This document shows, piece after piece, positions 1-7,705 of a stretch of DNA of 64,000 bases (the first letter of the stretch is position 1; every line of letters starts with the position of its first letter). The notes beneath the pieces are model-generated. The model searched no databases, was not told the DNA's origin, and saw only the letters and a list, made by a program, of their open reading frames with translations. Made by a program: the position numbers and the translations under genes. Source of the stretch: Flexithrix dorotheae DSM 6795 (GTDB taxonomy: Bacteria; Bacteroidota; Bacteroidia; Cytophagales; Flammeovirgaceae); NCBI RefSeq assembly GCF_000379765.1, contig NZ_KB903443.1:186001-250000 (forward strand), in the 5' to 3' direction.

Positions 1-894
1 CAATCCCAATCCAAATATTTGTTTGAACTGGATTTCAGAATTTATAACAGAAAGTGAACCATCAGAGTTTTCCACTTCAATATCCACATCTTCATCATAG
101 ATAAGTGTAGTTCCGAAATTGGCAGAAAGCCAGTCATTTATCTTCATCACAACTACCACATCCCAGTTCACATCCACAGAAGTAATTGTTTCATAATTGG
201 CAAATAATTCCAGCTTGGTAAGAAAGTTTACATTTTTTACCACATTATCTTTCTTGTATTGACTTTTCAGATAAGCACCAAATTCAGCCCTTGAGTTCTC
301 TCCAGGATTTACACCAAATGCCCCCTTATCTGCCAACTCCTGATCCAGCACAAAAGTAAATTTCCCTGTGGCTGGGGATAGCATAACAGTAAAGTTATCA
401 TTTGGTTTAAAATCAAAACCTAAAGAAGCTGTGATATAGCCTGGAGACATGAAATCTGATATTTTCTTTCTGGTATCAAACTCAAGTGGTTCATCATAAC
501 CAACACTAAATTGGGATTTGAATCCCACCAAAGCACTGGCATACCAATTTTTCCCTATTCCCTGACCATATTTTGAGGCAAAATTGATCAGGTCATCACT
601 CTTCACAAATTCGTTTTCACCTTGTTTAGTAAGACCATACCCTAAATCCAGTGTATTGTCCCAGGAAGTTTTTCCTTTTTTATGATTTGCGTAAAACAAG
701 CCCAAAACGCTTCCAGAGAGAGAGCTTTGCCCTCCTGCAACCCAGTTTTTATTAAGGGCCACCTGGGAAAAAGTAAAATTAAATCCACCTCCAATTGTCC
801 AATAGTCGGTTGTGTCTCCTGCGGATTGGTCGTCTTGTGCAAATCCTTGATTAAATAAAATTAGACTGAAAAATAATAGTATTAGTTTTCTCAT
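1..894 (-). CDS. DUF3078 family outer-membrane protein (3' end outside window)
   Basis: The frame is open from an ATG at 894 to the window edge (298 codons), so the C-terminus is missing. The protein starts with a signal peptide of about 20 residues ending in FAQ, followed by the NKNWVAGGQ stretch and alternating hydrophobic/polar strands typical of DUF3078, a Bacteroidota family predicted to form an outer-membrane beta-barrel. The function of that family is not established. It is transcribed away from the MscS gene and has about 130 bp of its own leader. The family call rests on the NW..GG motif and overall composition. Confidence 0.8.
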   Translation of the reverse strand, partial: MRKLILLFFSLILFNQGFAQDDQSAGDTTDYWTIGGGFNFTFSQVALNKNWVAGGQSSLSGSVLGLFYANHKKGKTSWDNTLDLGYGLTKQGENEFVKSDDLINFASKYGQGIGKNWYASALVGFKSQFSVGYDEPLEFDTRKKISDFMSPGYITASLGFDFKPNDNFTVMLSPATGKFTFVLDQELADKGAFGVNPGENSRAEFGAYLKSQYKKDNVVKNVNFLTKLELFANYETITSVDVNWDVVVVMKINDWLSANFGTTLIYDEDVDIEVENSDGSLSVINSEIQFKQIFGLGL

Positions 895-1023
895 GGGTTT
901 AGTAAAAAAAATGAAAAGATTAAAATGAAATTTGGTAAGCCGACTAATTGAAGTGCAATAATAAAGATATCCGGATAAAATAGGATATGATTACAGATGA
1001 ATTTTTAAAAAACCTTTGTTAAA

Positions 1024-1923
1024 TTAATTTTCAGTTTTCCCACGATTTTGAGCAGTAATTTTAGAAATTTCCTCGGCATTCTTCAAAACTACAGTTCTGT
1101 ATGGGAATGGAATTTCGATCCCCTCTTTATCAAACCTTTTTTTAATACTGTAATTCAAATCACAATGCATAAAGAATGAAGTGGGATGATCCTTTGCCCA
1201 CACATAAGCCCTCAGGTTTACAGAAGATTCTCCAAAATTAATTAAGCGTATAATTACCTGGGGAACCTTTTTTTGTTTATCTTCTTCATTTCTATTGTCA
1301 ATACAGTCCGGGTGTTTCATGGCTTCATCCCTGATGATATCCATGGCCAGATCGATATCCGAATCATAACTGATACCGAATTCCATAAACCGGCAGATTT
1401 TTTCATCCTGAATGGATGAGTTCACAATAGTAGAGGCACTGATATTGGAATTGGGAATAATAATTCTTCTGTTTTCAAGGCCATTAATCACGGTATGTCT
1501 TAAAGTGATATCCTCCACCTGTCCTGCAGTCTGATCGTCCAGCCTGACAAAATCTCCCACCCGGAAAGGTTTAAAAATTACAATAAAAATACCACTTACA
1601 ATATTAGAAAATGCCTGTTGTGAGGCAAAACCCAAAAAAGCTGCAAAAATACCTGCACCGGCAAACAAACTAACCGCCAGAGTCTTAAAGGTGGGAATTT
1701 CGTATATAATCAGAATTGCGGCCCCCAGATAAATAATGGCCGAAACCGCATTTTTCAAAAAGCGATATTTGGTAGGCTCCACCTTTATCAATTGAGAAGA
1801 CTGCTCAATGTATCGGTTGAGAAAAACATAAATTATCTTTCTTATAATAATAGCAGAGATCAGGATAATAATTGTTCTCCACACATACTTATATTCAAAA
1901 AAAATAGCCTTTAATTCTTCCAT
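1024..1923 (-). CDS. MscS-type small-conductance mechanosensitive channel
   Basis: This 299-residue inner-membrane protein has hydrophobic helices at about 15-35 and 55-80, and a Gly/Ala-rich pore helix at about 85-120. The pore helix runs into FKPFRVGDFV, the hallmark join between MscS TM3 and the beta domain. A soluble beta and alpha/beta domain follows (IIIPNSNI and later). MscS channels open on membrane tension to release solutes during hypo-osmotic shock. The length is close to E. coli MscS (286 residues), so it is a minimal family member without extra sensor domains. It stands alone between the DUF3078 gene and the divergent tRNA. Confidence 0.93.
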   Translation of the reverse strand: MEELKAIFFEYKYVWRTIIILISAIIIRKIIYVFLNRYIEQSSQLIKVEPTKYRFLKNAVSAIIYLGAAILIIYEIPTFKTLAVSLFAGAGIFAAFLGFASQQAFSNIVSGIFIVIFKPFRVGDFVRLDDQTAGQVEDITLRHTVINGLENRRIIIPNSNISASTIVNSSIQDEKICRFMEFGISYDSDIDLAMDIIRDEAMKHPDCIDNRNEEDKQKKVPQVIIRLINFGESSVNLRAYVWAKDHPTSFFMHCDLNYSIKKRFDKEGIEIPFPYRTVVLKNAEEISKITAQNRGKTEN

Positions 1924-1974
1924 AGCGCAAAATATTTAGCTCCAAAATAAACAAGAATAATCTACTACTCCAAT

Positions 1975-2005
1975 TTTGATTTTAACAAATGAAAATCTAC
2001 ATTTG
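1975..2005 (+). promoter_or_regulatory. Consensus Bacteroidota promoter for tRNA-Arg
   Basis: TTTG at 1975-1978 and TACATTTG at 1998-2005 are separated by exactly 19 bp. This matches the -33/-7 consensus (TTTG-N19-TAnnTTTG) of the Bacteroidota primary sigma factor. Transcription would start near 2012, about 30 nt before the mature tRNA. Confidence 0.8.
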
Positions 2006-2042
2006 CATTCCCAAAATATGTAGAAACCAGCAACTACATAAT

Positions 2043-2114
2043 GGCCTCGTAGTTCAATGGATAGAATAGAAGTTTCCTAAACTTTAGATACAGGTTCGAT
2101 TCCTGTCGAGGCTA
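2043..2114 (+). tRNA. tRNA-Arg (anticodon CCT)
   Basis: The sequence folds as a full cloverleaf. The 7-bp acceptor pairs GGCCTCG with CGAGGCT (one G-U). The D stem is GTTC/GAAT, the anticodon stem GAAGT/ACTTT with loop TTCCTAA (anticodon CCT at 2076-2078), and the T arm ACAGG-TTCGATT-CCTGT. The discriminator base is A and CCA is not encoded. It would read AGG codons. A short T run follows directly. Confidence 0.92.
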
Positions 2115-2179
2115 CTTTTTTCACACCCAACATACTGAAAATCAATATTTTACACTTAAAAACCTTAAAAACTATTAAC

Positions 2180-2210
2180 TGACTCGTCCTGAAAAAAGTT
2201 GGCAGTTTTT
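2180..2210 (+). mobile_element. Possible solitary insertion-sequence end (IS3/IS150-like)
   Basis: TGACTCGTCCTGAAAAAAGT followed by TGGCAGTTTTT resembles the general form of IS3-family (IS150 group) terminal repeats, which begin with TGA and contain an A-rich GTTGG(A)CA core. No partner end and no transposase were found, so at most this is a remnant. It lies 65 bp beyond the tRNA. Confidence 0.2.
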
Positions 2211-2224
2211 GATAAAGTTAATTG

Positions 2225-2371
2225 CTAAAAATGAAAACTGAAATTGAAATTACACAAGGCTTTTTCCTAATCTAATCCCCGTTAGATTTGTTCAAGACAC
2301 GAAAAAATTCAGTGGGATTCCCCGGACCCACCTAAATTTGGTCCCTTATTATTGTAAAACGTACTTTATTC
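2225..2371 (+). repeat. Diverged direct repeat, copy 1
   Basis: About 147 bp that align almost end to end with 4371-4518, including the shared blocks CTAAAAATGAAAACTGAAAT, TCTAATCCCC and AAAAAATTCAGTGGG, with scattered substitutions and small gaps. Reading frames are broken in both copies. The two copies bracket three small envelope-protein genes. Confidence 0.75.
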
Positions 2372-2376
2372 ATTTC

Positions 2377-2946
2377 TTATCCCGGATCTTCACTTCTGTA
2401 TTCTAATTTTATAATCAGTTCATTATCGTTATAGTGAAGTTTCAAATAATCAGATTCTCCCGCACCAACTACATAAACTATATTTTCCTCCTGATTTTCG
2501 TAATTCGGAATCTCAAACCTATCCCAGGTTGCGATTTTTTTCTTTATGTCAAAATCAAGGTGATAAGTTTTAGGATCTTCTTGATCACATTCCCAACCAT
2601 CACCATCATTTTTCACTTCTAAAGTAATTATAGAATCAATCACCCCCTTTGCTAAATTATCAAGTTGTCCATCAGTCGACCCATCACACCTATGGTCTTC
2701 GTGATAAACAAATAACCAACCATCATTAAAAAACGAACTCAATTTCTTTCCAGCTTGAAGATTCTTTACAAATCCCGATGCTTTTGAATCAACTTGAGCT
2801 TCAGTCGTTGGCTCATTCACAGTCTTTGAGTCAATGAAGGTTTTACCAATGGTGGCCTTGTTTTCATTCACTTTGTGGTTATTACATGAAATGAAAATAG
2901 TCCCAAAGCAGAGAAGAATATTAATTGTCAAATTACTTTTAATCAT
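2377..2946 (-). CDS. Hypothetical lipoprotein
   Basis: A 189-residue protein from the ATG at 2946. This start puts a clean SPII signal (basic MIKSN, hydrophobic core, FISC lipobox, Cys 21) at the N-terminus, while an upstream in-frame start would bury it. The mature part is acidic, with a Lys/Asp/Glu-rich linker, a Trp-containing beta-rich segment and a C-terminal LKLHYNDNELIIKLEYRSED strand pair. I recognise no family. It lies with two other orphan envelope genes between direct repeats. Confidence 0.7.
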   Translation of the reverse strand: MIKSNLTINILLCFGTIFISCNNHKVNENKATIGKTFIDSKTVNEPTTEAQVDSKASGFVKNLQAGKKLSSFFNDGWLFVYHEDHRCDGSTDGQLDNLAKGVIDSIITLEVKNDGDGWECDQEDPKTYHLDFDIKKKIATWDRFEIPNYENQEENIVYVVGAGESDYLKLHYNDNELIIKLEYRSEDPG

Positions 2947-3003
2947 TTTATAATCATATTGATTAAGCACAGTGTCGCTTTGCAGGTTTTAAAACAACGC
3001 TTT

Positions 3004-3033
3004 ACCTAAACGGCTTTTTAATGTCGTTTAGGT
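3004..3033. terminator. Hairpin between two orphan genes
   Basis: The perfect inverted repeat ACCTAAACG / CGTTTAGGT (3004-3012 and 3025-3033) lies a few bases past the stop of the 80-residue gene. A T run follows on the plus side but not on the minus side, so it may be a processing or weak termination hairpin. Confidence 0.4.
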
Positions 3034-3037
3034 TTTG

Positions 3038-3280
3038 TCAGCTTCCTTTTTTTCTTCTAATTATTAATAAAGTCATTAAGGTTCCGGTCATAATTAACCC
3101 AGAAAGTGCGAGAAAGCCATAAGTTTCCTCTGCCGGTTCAAGATAAACAACACCTTCTTCAGCAGAGAAAAATTTACCTTCAGAATTGTAATCAAGTTTT
3201 ACTCGTTGTACGTAAATCCAAATGAATAGAGCTGTAACCAACCCAATTATTGTCGTCAATATATAAAGCACATACCTCAT
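3038..3280 (-). CDS. Small two-helix membrane protein, unknown
   Basis: This 80-residue protein has a hydrophobic helix at about 4-24, a roughly 30-residue acidic loop (EGKFFSAEEGVVYLEPAEE), a second helix at about 54-73, and a basic IIRRKKGS tail. The charges suggest a periplasmic or external loop with the tail in the cytoplasm. I recognise no family. It sits between two lipoprotein genes on the same strand, but gaps of 50-90 bp make tight coupling unlikely. Confidence 0.6.
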   Translation of the reverse strand: MRYVLYILTTIIGLVTALFIWIYVQRVKLDYNSEGKFFSAEEGVVYLEPAEETYGFLALSGLIMTGTLMTLLIIRRKKGS

Positions 3281-3330
3281 TAATAATTATTTTCTCATTG
3301 CAGCTAACATTGTTGTGGATAGTTTTTTAC

Positions 3331-3993
3331 TTAATAATCATACATTTCTAATTTGTCAAAGTCTTTTATTTCGGACAGTTTGATTAAATTTCCTATTTCA
3401 ATATCACTCCAGGTTTCAGTGAATATCTCATCCCCGCCCTCTGCATTTTCATTGATGTTTTCTTTGATTAGCTTCTTTTTTATCAAAAAGTTAATGCTTG
3501 TTTCTTTATTTGTGATTGGTCCATAATTACTGCTAGAATCAAATCCTATTAATTTAAAATTCGAGTTTTGAAATCTAAAAGTGTATTTCCAATATCCATA
3601 TCTGCCGTGTTCGTAGTGCACGTATAGTTTTTCATTTTTAATCTCAATCCGTAATTCGGGTTGAAAATAAATTCCTCCATCTTCATTTTCGGATGAAAAA
3701 CAGTCATAATTTTTATCGGCTAATCGGTAACCTTTCCCATTTTTAAATAACACAATGATTCCACGCCTATTTCTATCAACTTTATTATTAAATCGATTTG
3801 TAACGATATTTGCTTTATCGGTCTTTTTGATTAACATGACACAATCTTCCTGTCCATCCTGATTTAGGTCTCCAATATATTTTTCAAATCCTGTATATCC
3901 TTTTGGAATAAAATCAGAAGGTTCACTACTATGAGCTTTACAGCCAAGAATTATCAGCAGATAAAAAGGAAATATTTTTAAAATTCTATTCAT
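3331..3993 (-). CDS. Hypothetical lipoprotein with DxNxDG motif
   Basis: A 220-residue protein from the ATG at 3993, chosen because MNRILKIFPFYLLIILGC is a canonical SPII signal with Cys 18. Longer in-frame starts add a charged leader that would hide it. The mature part contains DLNQDGQEDC, a DxNxDG calcium-loop-like element as in FG-GAP-type repeats, then Tyr/Phe-rich strands (HYEHGRYGYWKYTFRF). It may bind a ligand or metal at the cell surface. It is the first of three orphan envelope genes between direct repeats. Confidence 0.65.
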   Translation of the reverse strand: MNRILKIFPFYLLIILGCKAHSSEPSDFIPKGYTGFEKYIGDLNQDGQEDCVMLIKKTDKANIVTNRFNNKVDRNRRGIIVLFKNGKGYRLADKNYDCFSSENEDGGIYFQPELRIEIKNEKLYVHYEHGRYGYWKYTFRFQNSNFKLIGFDSSSNYGPITNKETSINFLIKKKLIKENINENAEGGDEIFTETWSDIEIGNLIKLSEIKDFDKLEMYDY

Positions 3994-4074
3994 TTCGTTT
4001 TCAACTTTCATTTGTTTGATCGAGCGTTGACTAAAAATAGCTCTTTTTTTTGTGGGTGGCTCGTGTGTCGGCAA

Positions 4075-4370
4075 AAAAACAAATATGTTATTTCTGTGGT
4101 TGGCTTTTCAGCTGGCAGAGAACGGTCAATATATGAATTTTAGCTTCGGATTGTGAGTTTGCTTTGCGCGGCTATGAAGCTTACAGAATGGTGAACCAAA
4201 CCTAAAATTGGGTGAAAACTGAAATAATGTTAAGGTGGGGTTTTACCAAACCATATCACATGATGAAAAAATTAATTGCTTAAAGCCCAGAAGCTTATCT
4301 GGTGGTGGAATGTTTTGAAAATTTATAATGAATTGCTAGTCAATCCCGCCAATCTGGACTTTTAGAAACA
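4075..4370. other. Gene-free stretch with no recognisable feature
   Basis: No convincing reading frame, RNA or strong hairpin is visible. Together with the repeat copy that follows, it forms the upstream boundary of the orphan-gene segment. Confidence 0.5.
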
Positions 4371-4518
4371 CTAAAAATGAAAACTGAAATTGAATTTACA
4401 CATGGCTGTTTTCGAATCTAATCCCCCACAGGTTTGTTCAACACAAGAAAAAATTCAGTGGGGTCCCCCAGACCTACATAAATTTGTGTCTCTTATTATC
4501 AGCAGTAGTACTTTTTAT
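4371..4518 (+). repeat. Diverged direct repeat, copy 2
   Basis: Counterpart of 2225-2371 in the same orientation. It ends exactly at the stop codon of the AraC gene, so it could mark the edge of an insertion or duplication of the intervening 2.1 kb. Confidence 0.75.
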
Positions 4519-5427
4519 TTAAAAAAATGACTGCCTAAATTCTATGGGAGAAATATTCGTTTTATTTTTAAATAATTTACTGAACGAAGCAGGATATTCA
4601 AAGCCTAATTCGTAGGCAATTTCGCTTACGCTTTGTTCTGTAGTCGATAATTTTTCTTTGGCTTTTTCTATTAGCTTATTCTGAATGTGTTGTTGTGTAG
4701 TTTGTCCGCTAATTATTTTTAATACACTACTCAGATAATTAGGCGAAAGATTTAAATCATTTGCAATTTGAGTAACAGTTGGAATTCCATTAATAAGTGT
4801 CTCGCTATTGTTAAAATAGTTGTTTAATATTTGTTCCAGTTTTATAAGTATTTGATGATTACTAATTTTTCTTGTAATAAATTGCCTTTCGTAATAACGT
4901 TCAGCATAATTGAGTAGTAACTCAATTTGTGAAATGATAATATTCTGGCTGAATTTGTCAATATTAGATTGATATTCTCTTTGTATATTTTTTAAAAGTT
5001 CCACAATAATATTTTCTTCTTTTTCGGAAAGGAAAAGCGCTTCGTTAACCGCATACCCAAAGAAATCGTAATTTTTAATAGAATTTACTAATGGTGTGTT
5101 CCACAAAAAATCTGGATGGATAAGAAGTAACCACCCAGATGAATTTACTTTTATGTCCTGATTAATTTGAACCGTAAGAATTTGTTTTGGTGCAACAAAG
5201 GAAAAGACACCTTCATTAAAATCATACTTTTGTTGCCCGTAATTAAATTTTTCACTTACATTTCGTTTTAAACCAATAGAATAAAAATTTTGCATCCATT
5301 TAATTTCATTGGAATCTGTAGGATAATTTACTTTACTATAATCAACTAAACTAATTAAGGGATGTTCTGGTTTAGGTAAATTACCATAGCTATGAAACTC
5401 ACTAATAGAATCAAATCGATGTATCAT
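4519..5427 (-). CDS. AraC family transcriptional regulator
   Basis: A 302-residue protein with an N-terminal cupin-like sensory part (about 1-180, including a GVFSFVAPKQ strand) and a C-terminal double helix-turn-helix (about 195-300). The first helix pair contains IANDLNLSPNYLSSVLK and the second ISEIAYELGFEYPASFSKLFK-like residues (seen as VSEIAYELGFEYPASFSKLF), the AraC signature. It is the last gene of an SDR / Atu4866-like / AraC cluster with gaps of 3 and about 20 bp. It probably controls that cluster, and the inducer is unknown. Confidence 0.92.
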   Translation of the reverse strand: MIHRFDSISEFHSYGNLPKPEHPLISLVDYSKVNYPTDSNEIKWMQNFYSIGLKRNVSEKFNYGQQKYDFNEGVFSFVAPKQILTVQINQDIKVNSSGWLLLIHPDFLWNTPLVNSIKNYDFFGYAVNEALFLSEKEENIIVELLKNIQREYQSNIDKFSQNIIISQIELLLNYAERYYERQFITRKISNHQILIKLEQILNNYFNNSETLINGIPTVTQIANDLNLSPNYLSSVLKIISGQTTQQHIQNKLIEKAKEKLSTTEQSVSEIAYELGFEYPASFSKLFKNKTNISPIEFRQSFF

Positions 5428-5448
5428 TTTTATTTTTAAAATTAAGAA

Positions 5449-5697
5449 CTAAATTTCTTTATAAAACACCATTCCTGCGTGATACAGGATGCCATTTCTG
5501 AACTCCCCATCAGCTGTAAATCCGGTATCATCTTTATAATCAATATGATTTCCTGTCACGAAATAATCTCCTTGATATGCACTTATTTTACTTCCTCTTG
5601 CTTCATCATATCGGTTGTTTGGTAGTAATTCGTGACGGATATTTCCATCTTTGGTTACCCACATTCCAATATATGCTTTTGATTCTTCCATTGTCAT
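5449..5697 (-). CDS. Atu4866-domain small protein
   Basis: An 82-residue protein from the ATG at 5697. The only longer form starts at TTG. It contains YIGMWVTKDGNIRHELLPN, RYDEARG and GNHIDYKDDTGFTADGEF, which fit the small Atu4866-type beta-barrel family. Those proteins usually lie beside oxidoreductases and AraC or LysR regulators, as this one does. No enzymatic role is known. It lacks a signal peptide and is probably cytoplasmic. It lies between the SDR and AraC genes in one apparent operon. Confidence 0.75.
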   Translation of the reverse strand: MTMEESKAYIGMWVTKDGNIRHELLPNNRYDEARGSKISAYQGDYFVTGNHIDYKDDTGFTADGEFRNGILYHAGMVFYKEI

Positions 5698-5709
5698 TTG
5701 CTTCAAAAT

Positions 5710-6555
5710 TTAATTTTTAAACGCAGTAGATGTTCCTAGATTTATGTTTTCTTTTAAAGCTTGTTGTATCGTATCTATTTTTAAATTGGCATAATGGTAG
5801 GCATCTTCTCCCATAAAAAAGTGTACTGGCGGATGCTTTTGCTCACTTAAAGTGATTAGTACTTCAGCTCCTTTTTCTGGATCATTGGGTTGATTACCAT
5901 TTATTTCTTTTAAATGTGCTTGTTCCATTTCACGAGCGGTTTTGTAATCATCAATAGGATTAGCTGGTGTTTTAACAGAACCTTGAGATAAAAAATTGGT
6001 TCTAAAATAACCAGGATATACCAAGGTTGTATGTACTCCAAATGGCTTCAACTCTTCAGCTAAGGCTTCAGTAAAACCTGCAACTGCAAACTTTGTAGAG
6101 CAATAAATACCAAACCCTGCAAAATTCCCTGTATAACCACCTATTGAAGCAATATTAAAAATATGTCCTGATTTTTGTTTGCGCAGATGCGGTGAAGCAT
6201 TTCTAATTACGTTTAGCGAGCCAAAAACATTTACTTTAAAATTATTTTCAACTTCCGCTTCGGAAAGTTCTTCCAAAGTTCCAATTTGACTGTACCCTGC
6301 ATTATTAACTAAAACATCAATTCTACCAAAATAATTAATTGTAGTTTCAATGGCCTGTTTAACATTTTGATTGTTTGTTAAATCCATTTCAATTGGTAAA
6401 AAATTCTCATTTTCTTCTCCAATTTCATTAATTAAAGATTGTTTGTCTCTGGAAGTAGAAGCCACATTGTATCCTTCTAAAAGAAGCTTTTTTGTTAAAA
6501 TTAACCCTAAACCTTTTGATGCTCCTGTAATAAACCATACTTTTTTTGTGCTCAT
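5710..6555 (-). CDS. Short-chain dehydrogenase/reductase (classical SDR)
   Basis: A 281-residue protein from the ATG at 6555, which places the first strand and the TGASKGLG nucleotide-binding motif (10-17) at the N-terminus. NNAG is at 84-87, and the catalytic residues are Ser 137, Tyr 151 and Lys 155 (YCSTK). It should be an NAD(P)-dependent cytoplasmic oxidoreductase, substrate unknown. A VYPGYFRT segment after the active site and the long C-terminal part resemble SDRs often annotated as oxidoreductases of small carbonyls. It is the first gene of the cluster with the Atu4866-like and AraC genes. Confidence 0.92.
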   Translation of the reverse strand: MSTKKVWFITGASKGLGLILTKKLLLEGYNVASTSRDKQSLINEIGEENENFLPIEMDLTNNQNVKQAIETTINYFGRIDVLVNNAGYSQIGTLEELSEAEVENNFKVNVFGSLNVIRNASPHLRKQKSGHIFNIASIGGYTGNFAGFGIYCSTKFAVAGFTEALAEELKPFGVHTTLVYPGYFRTNFLSQGSVKTPANPIDDYKTAREMEQAHLKEINGNQPNDPEKGAEVLITLSEQKHPPVHFFMGEDAYHYANLKIDTIQQALKENINLGTSTAFKN

Positions 6556-6806
6556 ATTCTTTAAATTTAGATTATGATACAAAATTGGTTTATTAAAGAG
6601 TTTTTCACTTTTCCAAATCTAAGAAAGGTATAGTCAAATCTATTTTATCCGATGATTTTTGGTCGTATTACTTTTAACGTCTTGGCTATCCACTGGCCCA
6701 AAACTTCAGCCAGGGCTGGTTTGAAAGCCATTGTGTGTGCCTTGAGTGGTGTAAATTGCTCAAGGAATTAAGCGTTCCAATGGGTGAAAGACCAATCACC
6801 CCTACC

Positions 6807-7229
6807 CTATTTCCCCAATTTTTTAATATCACTTTCCGGGCTGTATTGTTCTGGTAATTTTTCGGTGTTTTGCTGGATTACCTTTCTTTCATCCGGAAGA
6901 GGTTCTCCATTGAATAGGATTTTCCGACCTTCATAATCTATCTGGATAAAATTTTCCTCAGTGTGTACTTTTTCCAGAATATAGTTTAGTAGTTTGTTTT
7001 TGCCATGTTTAGCGTAAGCAGATTGCCTGGGCAATTTGAATCTGGTCAAATGGGTCTTTATGGATATCTGGCAATTGCAGGGGACATTTGTATGTTCATG
7101 TTTAATTGAAAGGAGATAAGCGTACCAATGGTTTGTTTCCCTGCCAATGATCACTTCTTCACCGTTAAGAACCTGTTCCACCAATTTGGAAAGGTTGGTT
7201 TTGGCATCTCCAATATTAATGATTTCCAT
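6807..7229 (-). CDS. Phd/YefM-like antitoxin with long C-terminal extension
   Basis: A 140-residue protein from the ATG at 7229. The first 45 residues (MEIINIGDAKTNLSKLVEQV, then GEEVIIGRE) match the DNA-binding fold of Phd/YefM antitoxins, which repress their own operon and neutralise a Doc, RelE or VapC toxin. Typical members are about 80 residues. Here about 90 more follow, ending in an acidic YSPESDIKKLGK tail. No toxin frame is visible on either side. It may be an orphan regulator, or the toxin may have been lost. Confidence 0.7.
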   Translation of the reverse strand: MEIINIGDAKTNLSKLVEQVLNGEEVIIGRETNHWYAYLLSIKHEHTNVPCNCQISIKTHLTRFKLPRQSAYAKHGKNKLLNYILEKVHTEENFIQIDYEGRKILFNGEPLPDERKVIQQNTEKLPEQYSPESDIKKLGK

Positions 7230-7289
7230 AGTTATCAATTTTACTTGGTCAAATTGACCAATTAAACAACAAAAATATTTAATAAGCAA

Positions 7290-7637
7290 TTCTCAGATGG
7301 GATAAAGAAAGAGTGCTGTTTTTATTAACCAAAGCTTAGGATATAGGTCTGTCAATTCTTCTATAGTCCATTCTACACCTGTTGTAGGCTTATCTTGTAG
7401 GGGTTTCAGAACAAATAAATTTGGGATGCAAATTTTAAAGAAACCTTCCCCTACCCTCGGAGGGCCGAACCACTTCCAGAAGGAGAAAATGATTTACAAC
7501 TTAAAATTTTAATATGTTTAATTATAAAACTCAGCTCATTTTTCAAGGTAAAAAACAGACCCAAAGTGACTTTTCCCTTCCGTGGGAGGGATAGGGGGAG
7601 GAAATTGTATTTTCTCACTAATTACATTTTTAAAAAC
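7290..7637. other. Gene-free stretch with no clear feature
   Basis: No supported gene is present. Two G/C-rich purine-pyrimidine blocks (around 7445-7485 and 7575-7605) look related to each other but do not form a clear hairpin. Confidence 0.4.
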
Positions 7638-7658
7638 CCTACAAGATTAGGTTGTAGG
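7638..7658 (-). terminator. Intrinsic terminator of the ABC-F gene
   Basis: On the minus strand, CCTACAA-CCTAATC-TTGTAGG forms a perfect 7-bp stem with a 7-nt loop, followed by GTTTTTAAAAA. It lies about 50 nt past the stop codon at 7706. Confidence 0.65.
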
Positions 7659-7705
7659 AGGAGTTGTCCACCCCCCCAGAATTTAATTCCTTATTATTAG
7701 TTGCC

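Noticed and set aside
6583-6806. Short frame (about 28 codons from an internal ATG) downstream of the Phd-like gene as a possible toxin
   Set aside because: Too short, with no toxin motif; the antitoxin is therefore reported as orphan.
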